From the NCBI RefSeq assembly GCF_037975245.1, contig NC_092566.1:18863501-18927500 (forward strand): a stretch of 64,000 nucleotides of DNA, written 5' to 3'. The stretch's first letter is position 1, and each line of letters opens with the position of its first letter. Positions 47,018 through 59,000 of the stretch are shown here, in pieces. The notes below the pieces were generated by a model that ran no database searches, was not told the DNA's origin, and saw only the letters and a list, made by a program, of their open reading frames with translations. The position numbers were made by a program, and so were the translations under genes. This DNA comes from Apostichopus japonicus (taxonomy: Eukaryota > Echinodermata > Holothuroidea > Aspidochirotida > Stichopodidae).

Positions 47018-50000
47018 TTAGGGTTAGGGTTAGGGTTAGGGATTAGGGTTAGGGTTAGGGTTAGGGTTAGGGTTAGGGTTAGGGTTAGGGTTAGGGTTAG
47101 GGTTAGGGTTAGGGTTAGGGTTAGGGTTAGGGTTAGGGTTAGGGTTAGGGTTAGGGTTAGGGTTAGGGTTAGGGTTAGGGTTAGGGTTAGGGTTAGGGTT
47201 AGGGTTAGGGTTAGGGTTAGGGTTAGGGTTAGGGTTAGGGTTAGGGTTAGGGTTAGGGTTAGGGTTAGGGTTAGGGTTAGGGTTAGGGTTAGGGTTAGGG
47301 TTAGGGTTAGGGTTAGGGTTAGGGTTAGGGTTAGGGTTAGGGTTAGGGTTAGGGTTAGGGTTAGGGTTAGGGTTAGGGTTAGGGTTAGGGTTAGGGTTAG
47401 GGTTAGGGTTAGGGTTAGGGTTAGGGTTAGGGTTAGGGTTAGGGTTAGGGTTAGGGTTAGGGTTAGGGTTAGGGTTAGGGTTAGGGTTAGGGTTAGGGTT
47501 AGGGTTAGGGTTAGGGTTAGGGTTAGGGTTAGGGTTAGGGTTAGGGTTAGGGTTAGGGTTAGGGTTAGGGTTAGGGTTAGGGTTAGGGTTAGGGTTAGGG
47601 TTAGGGTTAGGGTTAGGGTTAGGGTTAGGGTTAGGGTTAGGGTTAGGGTTAGGGTTAGGGTTAGGGTTAGGGTTAGGGTTAGGGTTAGGGTTAGGGTTAG
47701 GGTTAGGGTTAGGGTTAGGGTTAGGGTTAGGGTTAGGGTTAGGGTTAGGGTTAGGGTTAGGGTTAGGGTTAGGGTTAGGGTTAGGGTTAGGGTTAGGGTT
47801 AGGGTTAGGGTTAGGGTTAGGGTTAGGGTTAGGGTTAGGGTTAGGGTTAGGGTTAGGGTTAGGGTTAGGGTTAGGGTTAGGGTTAGGGTTAGGGTTAGGG
47901 TTAGGGTTAGGGTTAGGGTTAGGGTTAGGGTTAGGGTTAGGGTTAGGGTTAGGGTTAGGGTTAGGGTTAGGGTTAGGGTTAGGGTTAGGGTTAGGGTTAG
48001 GGTTAGGGTTAGGGTTAGGGTTAGGGTTAGGGTTAGGGTTAGGGTTAGGGTTAGGGTTAGGGTTAGGGTTAGGGTTAGGGTTAGGGTTAGGGTTAGGGTT
48101 AGGGTTAGGGTTAGGGTTAGGGTTAGGGTTAGGGTTAGGGTTAGGGTTAGGGTTAGGGTTAGGGTTAGGGTTAGGGTTAGGGTTAGGGTTAGGGTTAGGG
48201 TTAGGGTTAGGGTTAGGGTTAGGGTTAGGGTTAGGGTTAGGGTTAGGGTTAGGGTTAGGGTTAGGGTTAGGGTTAGGGTTAGGGTTAGGGTTAGGGTTAG
48301 GGTTAGGGTTAGGGTTAGGGTTAGGGTTAGGGTTAGGGTTAGGGTTAGGGTTAGGGTTAGGGTTAGGGTTAGGGTTAGGGTTAGGGTTAGGGTTAGGGTT
48401 AGGGTTAGGGTTAGGGTTAGGGTTAGGGTTAGGGTTAGGGTTAGGGTTAGGGTTAGGGTTAGGGTTAGGGTTAGGGTTAGGGTTAGGGTTAGGGTTAGGG
48501 TTAGGGTTAGGGTTAGGGTTAGGGTTAGGGTTAGGGTTAGGGTTAGGGTTAGGGTTAGGGTTAGGGTTAGGGTTAGGGTTAGGGTTAGGGTTAGGGTTAG
48601 GGTTAGGGTTAGGGTTAGGGTTAGGGTTAGGGTTAGGGTTAGGGTTAGGGTTAGGGTTAGGGTTAGGGTTAGGGTTAGGGTTAGGGTTAGGGTTAGGGTT
48701 AGGGTTAGGGTTAGGGTTAGGGTTAGGGTTAGGGTTAGGGTTAGGGTTAGGGTTAGGGTTAGGGTTAGGGTTAGGGTTAGGGTTAGGGTTAGGGTTAGGG
48801 TTAGGGTTAGGGTTAGGGTTAGGGTTAGGGTTAGGGTTAGGGTTAGGGTTAGGGTTAGGGTTAGGGTTAGGGTTAGGGTTAGGGTTAGGGTTAGGGTTAG
48901 GGTTAGGGTTAGGGTTAGGGTTAGGGTTAGGGTTAGGGTTAGGGTTAGGGTTAGGGTTAGGGTTAGGGTTAGGGTTAGGGTTAGGGTTAGGGTTAGGGTT
49001 AGGGTTAGGGTTAGGGTTAGGGTTAGGGTTAGGGTTAGGGTTAGGGTTAGGGTTAGGGTTAGGGTTAGGGTTAGGGTTAGGGTTAGGGTTAGGGTTAGGG
49101 TTAGGGTTAGGGTTAGGGTTAGGGTTAGGGTTAGGGTTAGGGTTAGGGTTAGGGTTAGGGTTAGGGTTAGGGTTAGGGTTAGGGTTAGGGTTAGGGTTAG
49201 GGTTAGGGTTAGGGTTAGGGTTAGGGTTAGGGTTAGGGTTAGGGTTAGGGTTAGGGTTAGGGTTAGGGTTAGGGTTAGGGTTAGGGTTAGGGTTAGGGTT
49301 AGGGTTAGGGTTAGGGTTAGGGTTAGGGTTAGGGTTAGGGTTAGGGTTAGGGTTAGGGTTAGGGTTAGGGTTAGGGTTAGGGTTAGGGTTAGGGTTAGGG
49401 TTAGGGTTAGGGTTAGGGTTAGGGTTAGGGTTAGGGTTAGGGTTAGGGTTAGGGTTAGGGTTAGGGTTAGGGTTAGGGTTAGGGTTAGGGTTAGGGTTAG
49501 GGTTAGGGTTAGGGTTAGGGTTAGGGTTAGGGTTAGGGTTAGGGTTAGGGTTAGGGTTAGGGTTAGGGTTAGGGTTAGGGTTAGGGTTAGGGTTAGGGTT
49601 AGGGTTAGGGTTAGGGTTAGGGTTAGGGTTAGGGTTAGGGTTAGGGTTAGGGTTAGGGTTAGGGTTAGGGTTAGGGTTAGGGTTAGGGTTAGGGTTAGGG
49701 TTAGGGTTAGGGTTAGGGTTAGGGTTAGGGTTAGGGTTAGGGTTAGGGTTAGGGTTAGGGTTAGGGTTAGGGTTAGGGTTAGGGTTAGGGTTAGGGTTAG
49801 GGTTAGGGTTAGGGTTAGGGTTAGGGTTAGGGTTAGGGTTAGGGTTAGGGTTAGGGTTAGGGTTAGGGTTAGGGTTAGGGTTAGGGTTAGGGTTAGGGTT
49901 AGGGTTAGGGTTAGGGTTAGGGTTAGGGTTAGGGTTAGGGTTAGGGTTAGGGTTAGGGTTAGGGTTAGGGTTAGGGTTAGGGTTAGGGTTAGGGTTAGGG

Positions 50001-53000
50001 TTAGGGTTAGGGTTAGGGTTAGGGTTAGGGTTAGGGTTAGGGTTAGGGTTAGGGTTAGGGTTAGGGTTAGGGTTAGGGTTAGGGTTAGGGTTAGGGTTAG
50101 GGTTAGGGTTAGGGTTAGGGTTAGGGTTAGGGTTAGGGTTAGGGTTAGGGTTAGGGTTAGGGTTAGGGTTAGGGTTAGGGTTAGGGTTAGGGTTAGGGTT
50201 AGGGTTAGGGTTAGGGTTAGGGTTAGGGTTAGGGTTAGGGTTAGGGTTAGGGTTAGGGTTAGGGTTAGGGTTAGGGTTAGGGTTAGGGTTAGGGTTAGGG
50301 TTAGGGTTAGGGTTAGGGTTAGGGTTAGGGTTAGGGTTAGGGTTAGGGTTAGGGTTAGGGTTAGGGTTAGGGTTAGGGTTAGGGTTAGGGTTAGGGTTAG
50401 GGTTAGGGTTAGGGTTAGGGTTAGGGTTAGGGTTAGGGTTAGGGTTAGGGTTAGGGTTAGGGTTAGGGTTAGGGTTAGGGTTAGGGTTAGGGTTAGGGTT
50501 AGGGTTAGGGTTAGGGTTAGGGTTAGGGTTAGGGTTAGGGTTAGGGTTAGGGTTAGGGTTAGGGTTAGGGTTAGGGTTAGGGTTAGGGTTAGGGTTAGGG
50601 TTAGGGTTAGGGTTAGGGTTAGGGTTAGGGTTAGGGTTAGGGTTAGGGTTAGGGTTAGGGTTAGGGTTAGGGTTAGGGTTAGGGTTAGGGTTAGGGTTAG
50701 GGTTAGGGTTAGGGTTAGGGTTAGGGTTAGGGTTAGGGTTAGGGTTAGGGTTAGGGTTAGGGTTAGGGTTAGGGTTAGGGTTAGGGTTAGGGTTAGGGTT
50801 AGGGTTAGGGTTAGGGTTAGGGTTAGGGTTAGGGTTAGGGTTAGGGTTAGGGTTAGGGTTAGGGTTAGGGTTAGGGTTAGGGTTAGGGTTAGGGTTAGGG
50901 TTAGGGTTAGGGTTAGGGTTAGGGTTAGGGTTAGGGTTAGGGTTAGGGTTAGGGTTAGGGTTAGGGTTAGGGTTAGGGTTAGGGTTAGGGTTAGGGTTAG
51001 GGTTAGGGTTAGGGTTAGGGTTAGGGTTAGGGTTAGGGTTAGGGTTAGGGTTAGGGTTAGGGTTAGGGTTAGGGTTAGGGTTAGGGTTAGGGTTAGGGTT
51101 AGGGTTAGGGTTAGGGTTAGGGTTAGGGTTAGGGTTAGGGTTAGGGTTAGGGTTAGGGTTAGGGTTAGGGTTAGGGTTAGGGTTAGGGTTAGGGTTAGGG
51201 TTAGGGTTAGGGTTAGGGTTAGGGTTAGGGTTAGGGTTAGGGTTAGGGTTAGGGTTAGGGTTAGGGTTAGGGTTAGGGTTAGGGTTAGGGTTAGGGTTAG
51301 GGTTAGGGTTAGGGTTAGGGTTAGGGTTAGGGTTAGGGTTAGGGTTAGGGTTAGGGTTAGGGTTAGGGTTAGGGTTAGGGTTAGGGTTAGGGTTAGGGTT
51401 AGGGTTAGGGTTAGGGTTAGGGTTAGGGTTAGGGTTAGGGTTAGGGTTAGGGTTAGGGTTAGGGTTAGGGTTAGGGTTAGGGTTAGGGTTAGGGTTAGGG
51501 TTAGGGTTAGGGTTAGGGTTAGGGTTAGGGTTAGGGTTAGGGTTAGGGTTAGGGTTAGGGTTAGGGTTAGGGTTAGGGTTAGGGTTAGGGTTAGGGTTAG
51601 GGTTAGGGTTAGGGTTAGGGTTAGGGTTAGGGTTAGGGTTAGGGTTAGGGTTAGGGTTAGGGTTAGGGTTAGGGTTAGGGTTAGGGTTAGGGTTAGGGTT
51701 AGGGTTAGGGTTAGGGTTAGGGTTAGGGTTAGGGTTAGGGTTAGGGTTAGGGTTAGGGTTAGGGTTAGGGTTAGGGTTAGGGTTAGGGTTAGGGTTAGGG
51801 TTAGGGTTAGGGTTAGGGTTAGGGTTAGGGTTAGGGTTAGGGTTAGGGTTAGGGTTAGGGTTAGGGTTAGGGTTAGGGTTAGGGTTAGGGTTAGGGTTAG
51901 GGTTAGGGTTAGGGTTAGGGTTAGGGTTAGGGTTAGGGTTAGGGTTAGGGTTAGGGTTAGGGTTAGGGTTAGGGTTAGGGTTAGGGTTAGGGTTAGGGTT
52001 AGGGTTAGGGTTAGGGTTAGGGTTAGGGTTAGGGTTAGGGTTAGGGTTAGGGTTAGGGTTAGGGTTAGGGTTAGGGTTAGGGTTAGGGTTAGGGTTAGGG
52101 TTAGGGTTAGGGTTAGGGTTAGGGTTAGGGTTAGGGTTAGGGTTAGGGTTAGGGTTAGGGTTAGGGTTAGGGTTAGGGTTAGGGTTAGGGTTAGGGTTAG
52201 GGTTAGGGTTAGGGTTAGGGTTAGGGTTAGGGTTAGGGTTAGGGTTAGGGTTAGGGTTAGGGTTAGGGTTAGGGTTAGGGTTAGGGTTAGGGTTAGGGTT
52301 AGGGTTAGGGTTAGGGTTAGGGTTAGGGTTAGGGTTAGGGTTAGGGTTAGGGTTAGGGTTAGGGTTAGGGTTAGGGTTAGGGTTAGGGTTAGGGTTAGGG
52401 TTAGGGTTAGGGTTAGGGTTAGGGTTAGGGTTAGGGTTAGGGTTAGGGTTAGGGTTAGGGTTAGGGTTAGGGTTAGGGTTAGGGTTAGGGTTAGGGTTAG
52501 GGTTAGGGTTAGGGTTAGGGTTAGGGTTAGGGTTAGGGTTAGGGTTAGGGTTAGGGTTAGGGTTAGGGTTAGGGTTAGGGTTAGGGTTAGGGTTAGGGTT
52601 AGGGTTAGGGTTAGGGTTAGGGTTAGGGTTAGGGTTAGGGTTAGGGTTAGGGTTAGGGTTAGGGTTAGGGTTAGGGTTAGGGTTAGGGTTAGGGTTAGGG
52701 TTAGGGTTAGGGTTAGGGTTAGGGTTAGGGTTAGGGTTAGGGTTAGGGTTAGGGTTAGGGTTAGGGTTAGGGTTAGGGTTAGGGTTAGGGTTAGGGTTAG
52801 GGTTAGGGTTAGGGTTAGGGTTAGGGTTAGGGTTAGGGTTAGGGTTAGGGTTAGGGTTAGGGTTAGGGTTAGGGTTAGGGTTAGGGTTAGGGTTAGGGTT
52901 AGGGTTAGGGTTAGGGTTAGGGTTAGGGTTAGGGTTAGGGTTAGGGTTAGGGTTAGGGTTAGGGTTAGGGTTAGGGTTAGGGTTAGGGTTAGGGTTAGGG

Positions 53001-56000
53001 TTAGGGTTAGGGTTAGGGTTAGGGTTAGGGTTAGGGTTAGGGTTAGGGTTAGGGTTAGGGTTAGGGTTAGGGTTAGGGTTAGGGTTAGGGTTAGGGTTAG
53101 GGTTAGGGTTAGGGTTAGGGTTAGGGTTAGGGTTAGGGTTAGGGTTAGGGTTAGGGTTAGGGTTAGGGTTAGGGTTAGGGTTAGGGTTAGGGTTAGGGTT
53201 AGGGTTAGGGTTAGGGTTAGGGTTAGGGTTAGGGTTAGGGTTAGGGTTAGGGTTAGGGTTAGGGTTAGGGTTAGGGTTAGGGTTAGGGTTAGGGTTAGGG
53301 TTAGGGTTAGGGTTAGGGTTAGGGTTAGGGTTAGGGTTAGGGTTAGGGTTAGGGTTAGGGTTAGGGTTAGGGTTAGGGTTAGGGTTAGGGTTAGGGTTAG
53401 GGTTAGGGTTAGGGTTAGGGTTAGGGTTAGGGTTAGGGTTAGGGTTAGGGTTAGGGTTAGGGTTAGGGTTAGGGTTAGGGTTAGGGTTAGGGTTAGGGTT
53501 AGGGTTAGGGTTAGGGTTAGGGTTAGGGTTAGGGTTAGGGTTAGGGTTAGGGTTAGGGTTAGGGTTAGGGTTAGGGTTAGGGTTAGGGTTAGGGTTAGGG
53601 TTAGGGTTAGGGTTAGGGTTAGGGTTAGGGTTAGGGTTAGGGTTAGGGTTAGGGTTAGGGTTAGGGTTAGGGTTAGGGTTAGGGTTAGGGTTAGGGTTAG
53701 GGTTAGGGTTAGGGTTAGGGTTAGGGTTAGGGTTAGGGTTAGGGTTAGGGTTAGGGTTAGGGTTAGGGTTAGGGTTAGGGTTAGGGTTAGGGTTAGGGTT
53801 AGGGTTAGGGTTAGGGTTAGGGTTAGGGTTAGGGTTAGGGTTAGGGTTAGGGTTAGGGTTAGGGTTAGGGTTAGGGTTAGGGTTAGGGTTAGGGTTAGGG
53901 TTAGGGTTAGGGTTAGGGTTAGGGTTAGGGTTAGGGTTAGGGTTAGGGTTAGGGTTAGGGTTAGGGTTAGGGTTAGGGTTAGGGTTAGGGTTAGGGTTAG
54001 GGTTAGGGTTAGGGTTAGGGTTAGGGTTAGGGTTAGGGTTAGGGTTAGGGTTAGGGTTAGGGTTAGGGTTAGGGTTAGGGTTAGGGTTAGGGTTAGGGTT
54101 AGGGTTAGGGTTAGGGTTAGGGTTAGGGTTAGGGTTAGGGTTAGGGTTAGGGTTAGGGTTAGGGTTAGGGTTAGGGTTAGGGTTAGGGTTAGGGTTAGGG
54201 TTAGGGTTAGGGTTAGGGTTAGGGTTAGGGTTAGGGTTAGGGTTAGGGTTAGGGTTAGGGTTAGGGTTAGGGTTAGGGTTAGGGTTAGGGTTAGGGTTAG
54301 GGTTAGGGTTAGGGTTAGGGTTAGGGTTAGGGTTAGGGTTAGGGTTAGGGTTAGGGTTAGGGTTAGGGTTAGGGTTAGGGTTAGGGTTAGGGTTAGGGTT
54401 AGGGTTAGGGTTAGGGTTAGGGTTAGGGTTAGGGTTAGGGTTAGGGTTAGGGTTAGGGTTAGGGTTAGGGTTAGGGTTAGGGTTAGGGTTAGGGTTAGGG
54501 TTAGGGTTAGGGTTAGGGTTAGGGTTAGGGTTAGGGTTAGGGTTAGGGTTAGGGTTAGGGTTAGGGTTAGGGTTAGGGTTAGGGTTAGGGTTAGGGTTAG
54601 GGTTAGGGTTAGGGTTAGGGTTAGGGTTAGGGTTAGGGTTAGGGTTAGGGTTAGGGTTAGGGTTAGGGTTAGGGTTAGGGTTAGGGTTAGGGTTAGGGTT
54701 AGGGTTAGGGTTAGGGTTAGGGTTAGGGTTAGGGTTAGGGTTAGGGTTAGGGTTAGGGTTAGGGTTAGGGTTAGGGTTAGGGTTAGGGTTAGGGTTAGGG
54801 TTAGGGTTAGGGTTAGGGTTAGGGTTAGGGTTAGGGTTAGGGTTAGGGTTAGGGTTAGGGTTAGGGTTAGGGTTAGGGTTAGGGTTAGGGTTAGGGTTAG
54901 GGTTAGGGTTAGGGTTAGGGTTAGGGTTAGGGTTAGGGTTAGGGTTAGGGTTAGGGTTAGGGTTAGGGTTAGGGTTAGGGTTAGGGTTAGGGTTAGGGTT
55001 AGGGTTAGGGTTAGGGTTAGGGTTAGGGTTAGGGTTAGGGTTAGGGTTAGGGTTAGGGTTAGGGTTAGGGTTAGGGTTAGGGTTAGGGTTAGGGTTAGGG
55101 TTAGGGTTAGGGTTAGGGTTAGGGTTAGGGTTAGGGTTAGGGTTAGGGTTAGGGTTAGGGTTAGGGTTAGGGTTAGGGTTAGGGTTAGGGTTAGGGTTAG
55201 GGTTAGGGTTAGGGTTAGGGTTAGGGTTAGGGTTAGGGTTAGGGTTAGGGTTAGGGTTAGGGTTAGGGTTAGGGTTAGGGTTAGGGTTAGGGTTAGGGTT
55301 AGGGTTAGGGTTAGGGTTAGGGTTAGGGTTAGGGTTAGGGTTAGGGTTAGGGTTAGGGTTAGGGTTAGGGTTAGGGTTAGGGTTAGGGTTAGGGTTAGGG
55401 TTAGGGTTAGGGTTAGGGTTAGGGTTAGGGTTAGGGTTAGGGTTAGGGTTAGGGTTAGGGTTAGGGTTAGGGTTAGGGTTAGGGTTAGGGTTAGGGTTAG
55501 GGTTAGGGTTAGGGTTAGGGTTAGGGTTAGGGTTAGGGTTAGGGTTAGGGTTAGGGTTAGGGTTAGGGTTAGGGTTAGGGTTAGGGTTAGGGTTAGGGTT
55601 AGGGTTAGGGTTAGGGTTAGGGTTAGGGTTAGGGTTAGGGTTAGGGTTAGGGTTAGGGTTAGGGTTAGGGTTAGGGTTAGGGTTAGGGTTAGGGTTAGGG
55701 TTAGGGTTAGGGTTAGGGTTAGGGTTAGGGTTAGGGTTAGGGTTAGGGTTAGGGTTAGGGTTAGGGTTAGGGTTAGGGTTAGGGTTAGGGTTAGGGTTAG
55801 GGTTAGGGTTAGGGTTAGGGTTAGGGTTAGGGTTAGGGTTAGGGTTAGGGTTAGGGTTAGGGTTAGGGTTAGGGTTAGGGTTAGGGTTAGGGTTAGGGTT
55901 AGGGTTAGGGTTAGGGTTAGGGTTAGGGTTAGGGTTAGGGTTAGGGTTAGGGTTAGGGTTAGGGTTAGGGTTAGGGTTAGGGTTAGGGTTAGGGTTAGGG

Positions 56001-59000
56001 TTAGGGTTAGGGTTAGGGTTAGGGTTAGGGTTAGGGTTAGGGTTAGGGTTAGGGTTAGGGTTAGGGTTAGGGTTAGGGTTAGGGTTAGGGTTAGGGTTAG
56101 GGTTAGGGTTAGGGTTAGGGTTAGGGTTAGGGTTAGGGTTAGGGTTAGGGTTAGGGTTAGGGTTAGGGTTAGGGTTAGGGTTAGGGTTAGGGTTAGGGTT
56201 AGGGTTAGGGTTAGGGTTAGGGTTAGGGTTAGGGTTAGGGTTAGGGTTAGGGTTAGGGTTAGGGTTAGGGTTAGGGTTAGGGTTAGGGTTAGGGTTAGGG
56301 TTAGGGTTAGGGTTAGGGTTAGGGTTAGGGTTAGGGTTAGGGTTAGGGTTAGGGTTAGGGTTAGGGTTAGGGTTAGGGTTAGGGTTAGGGTTAGGGTTAG
56401 GGTTAGGGTTAGGGTTAGGGTTAGGGTTAGGGTTAGGGTTAGGGTTAGGGTTAGGGTTAGGGTTAGGGTTAGGGTTAGGGTTAGGGTTAGGGTTAGGGTT
56501 AGGGTTAGGGTTAGGGTTAGGGTTAGGGTTAGGGTTAGGGTTAGGGTTAGGGTTAGGGTTAGGGTTAGGGTTAGGGTTAGGGTTAGGGTTAGGGTTAGGG
56601 TTAGGGTTAGGGTTAGGGTTAGGGTTAGGGTTAGGGTTAGGGTTAGGGTTAGGGTTAGGGTTAGGGTTAGGGTTAGGGTTAGGGTTAGGGTTAGGGTTAG
56701 GGTTAGGGTTAGGGTTAGGGTTAGGGTTAGGGTTAGGGTTAGGGTTAGGGTTAGGGTTAGGGTTAGGGTTAGGGTTAGGGTTAGGGTTAGGGTTAGGGTT
56801 AGGGTTAGGGTTAGGGTTAGGGTTAGGGTTAGGGTTAGGGTTAGGGTTAGGGTTAGGGTTAGGGTTAGGGTTAGGGTTAGGGTTAGGGTTAGGGTTAGGG
56901 TTAGGGTTAGGGTTAGGGTTAGGGTTAGGGTTAGGGTTAGGGTTAGGGTTAGGGTTAGGGTTAGGGTTAGGGTTAGGGTTAGGGTTAGGGTTAGGGTTAG
57001 GGTTAGGGTTAGGGTTAGGGTTAGGGTTAGGGTTAGGGTTAGGGTTAGGGTTAGGGTTAGGGTTAGGGTTAGGGTTAGGGTTAGGGTTAGGGTTAGGGTT
57101 AGGGTTAGGGTTAGGGTTAGGGTTAGGGTTAGGGTTAGGGTTAGGGTTAGGGTTAGGGTTAGGGTTAGGGTTAGGGTTAGGGTTAGGGTTAGGGTTAGGG
57201 TTAGGGTTAGGGTTAGGGTTAGGGTTAGGGTTAGGGTTAGGGTTAGGGTTAGGGTTAGGGTTAGGGTTAGGGTTAGGGTTAGGGTTAGGGTTAGGGTTAG
57301 GGTTAGGGTTAGGGTTAGGGTTAGGGTTAGGGTTAGGGTTAGGGTTAGGGTTAGGGTTAGGGTTAGGGTTAGGGTTAGGGTTAGGGTTAGGGTTAGGGTT
57401 AGGGTTAGGGTTAGGGTTAGGGTTAGGGTTAGGGTTAGGGTTAGGGTTAGGGTTAGGGTTAGGGTTAGGGTTAGGGTTAGGGTTAGGGTTAGGGTTAGGG
57501 TTAGGGTTAGGGTTAGGGTTAGGGTTAGGGTTAGGGTTAGGGTTAGGGTTAGGGTTAGGGTTAGGGTTAGGGTTAGGGTTAGGGTTAGGGTTAGGGTTAG
57601 GGTTAGGGTTAGGGTTAGGGTTAGGGTTAGGGTTAGGGTTAGGGTTAGGGTTAGGGTTAGGGTTAGGGTTAGGGTTAGGGTTAGGGTTAGGGTTAGGGTT
57701 AGGGTTAGGGTTAGGGTTAGGGTTAGGGTTAGGGTTAGGGTTAGGGTTAGGGTTAGGGTTAGGGTTAGGGTTAGGGTTAGGGTTAGGGTTAGGGTTAGGG
57801 TTAGGGTTAGGGTTAGGGTTAGGGTTAGGGTTAGGGTTAGGGTTAGGGTTAGGGTTAGGGTTAGGGTTAGGGTTAGGGTTAGGGTTAGGGTTAGGGTTAG
57901 GGTTAGGGTTAGGGTTAGGGTTAGGGTTAGGGTTAGGGTTAGGGTTAGGGTTAGGGTTAGGGTTAGGGTTAGGGTTAGGGTTAGGGTTAGGGTTAGGGTT
58001 AGGGTTAGGGTTAGGGTTAGGGTTAGGGTTAGGGTTAGGGTTAGGGTTAGGGTTAGGGTTAGGGTTAGGGTTAGGGTTAGGGTTAGGGTTAGGGTTAGGG
58101 TTAGGGTTAGGGTTAGGGTTAGGGTTAGGGTTAGGGTTAGGGTTAGGGTTAGGGTTAGGGTTAGGGTTAGGGTTAGGGTTAGGGTTAGGGTTAGGGTTAG
58201 GGTTAGGGTTAGGGTTAGGGTTAGGGTTAGGGTTAGGGTTAGGGTTAGGGTTAGGGTTAGGGTTAGGGTTAGGGTTAGGGTTAGGGTTAGGGTTAGGGTT
58301 AGGGTTAGGGTTAGGGTTAGGGTTAGGGTTAGGGTTAGGGTTAGGGTTAGGGTTAGGGTTAGGGTTAGGGTTAGGGTTAGGGTTAGGGTTAGGGTTAGGG
58401 TTAGGGTTAGGGTTAGGGTTAGGGTTAGGGTTAGGGTTAGGGTTAGGGTTAGGGTTAGGGTTAGGGTTAGGGTTAGGGTTAGGGTTAGGGTTAGGGTTAG
58501 GGTTAGGGTTAGGGTTAGGGTTAGGGTTAGGGTTAGGGTTAGGGTTAGGGTTAGGGTTAGGGTTAGGGTTAGGGTTAGGGTTAGGGTTAGGGTTAGGGTT
58601 AGGGTTAGGGTTAGGGTTAGGGTTAGGGTTAGGGTTAGGGTTAGGGTTAGGGTTAGGGTTAGGGTTAGGGTTAGGGTTAGGGTTAGGGTTAGGGTTAGGG
58701 TTAGGGTTAGGGTTAGGGTTAGGGTTAGGGTTAGGGTTAGGGTTAGGGTTAGGGTTAGGGTTAGGGTTAGGGTTAGGGTTAGGGTTAGGGTTAGGGTTAG
58801 GGTTAGGGTTAGGGTTAGGGTTAGGGTTAGGGTTAGGGTTAGGGTTAGGGTTAGGGTTAGGGTTAGGGTTAGGGTTAGGGTTAGGGTTAGGGTTAGGGTT
58901 AGGGTTAGGGTTAGGGTTAGGGTTAGGGTTAGGGTTAGGGTTAGGGTTAGGGTTAGGGTTAGGGTTAGGGTTAGGGTTAGGGTTAGGGTTAGGGTTAGGG

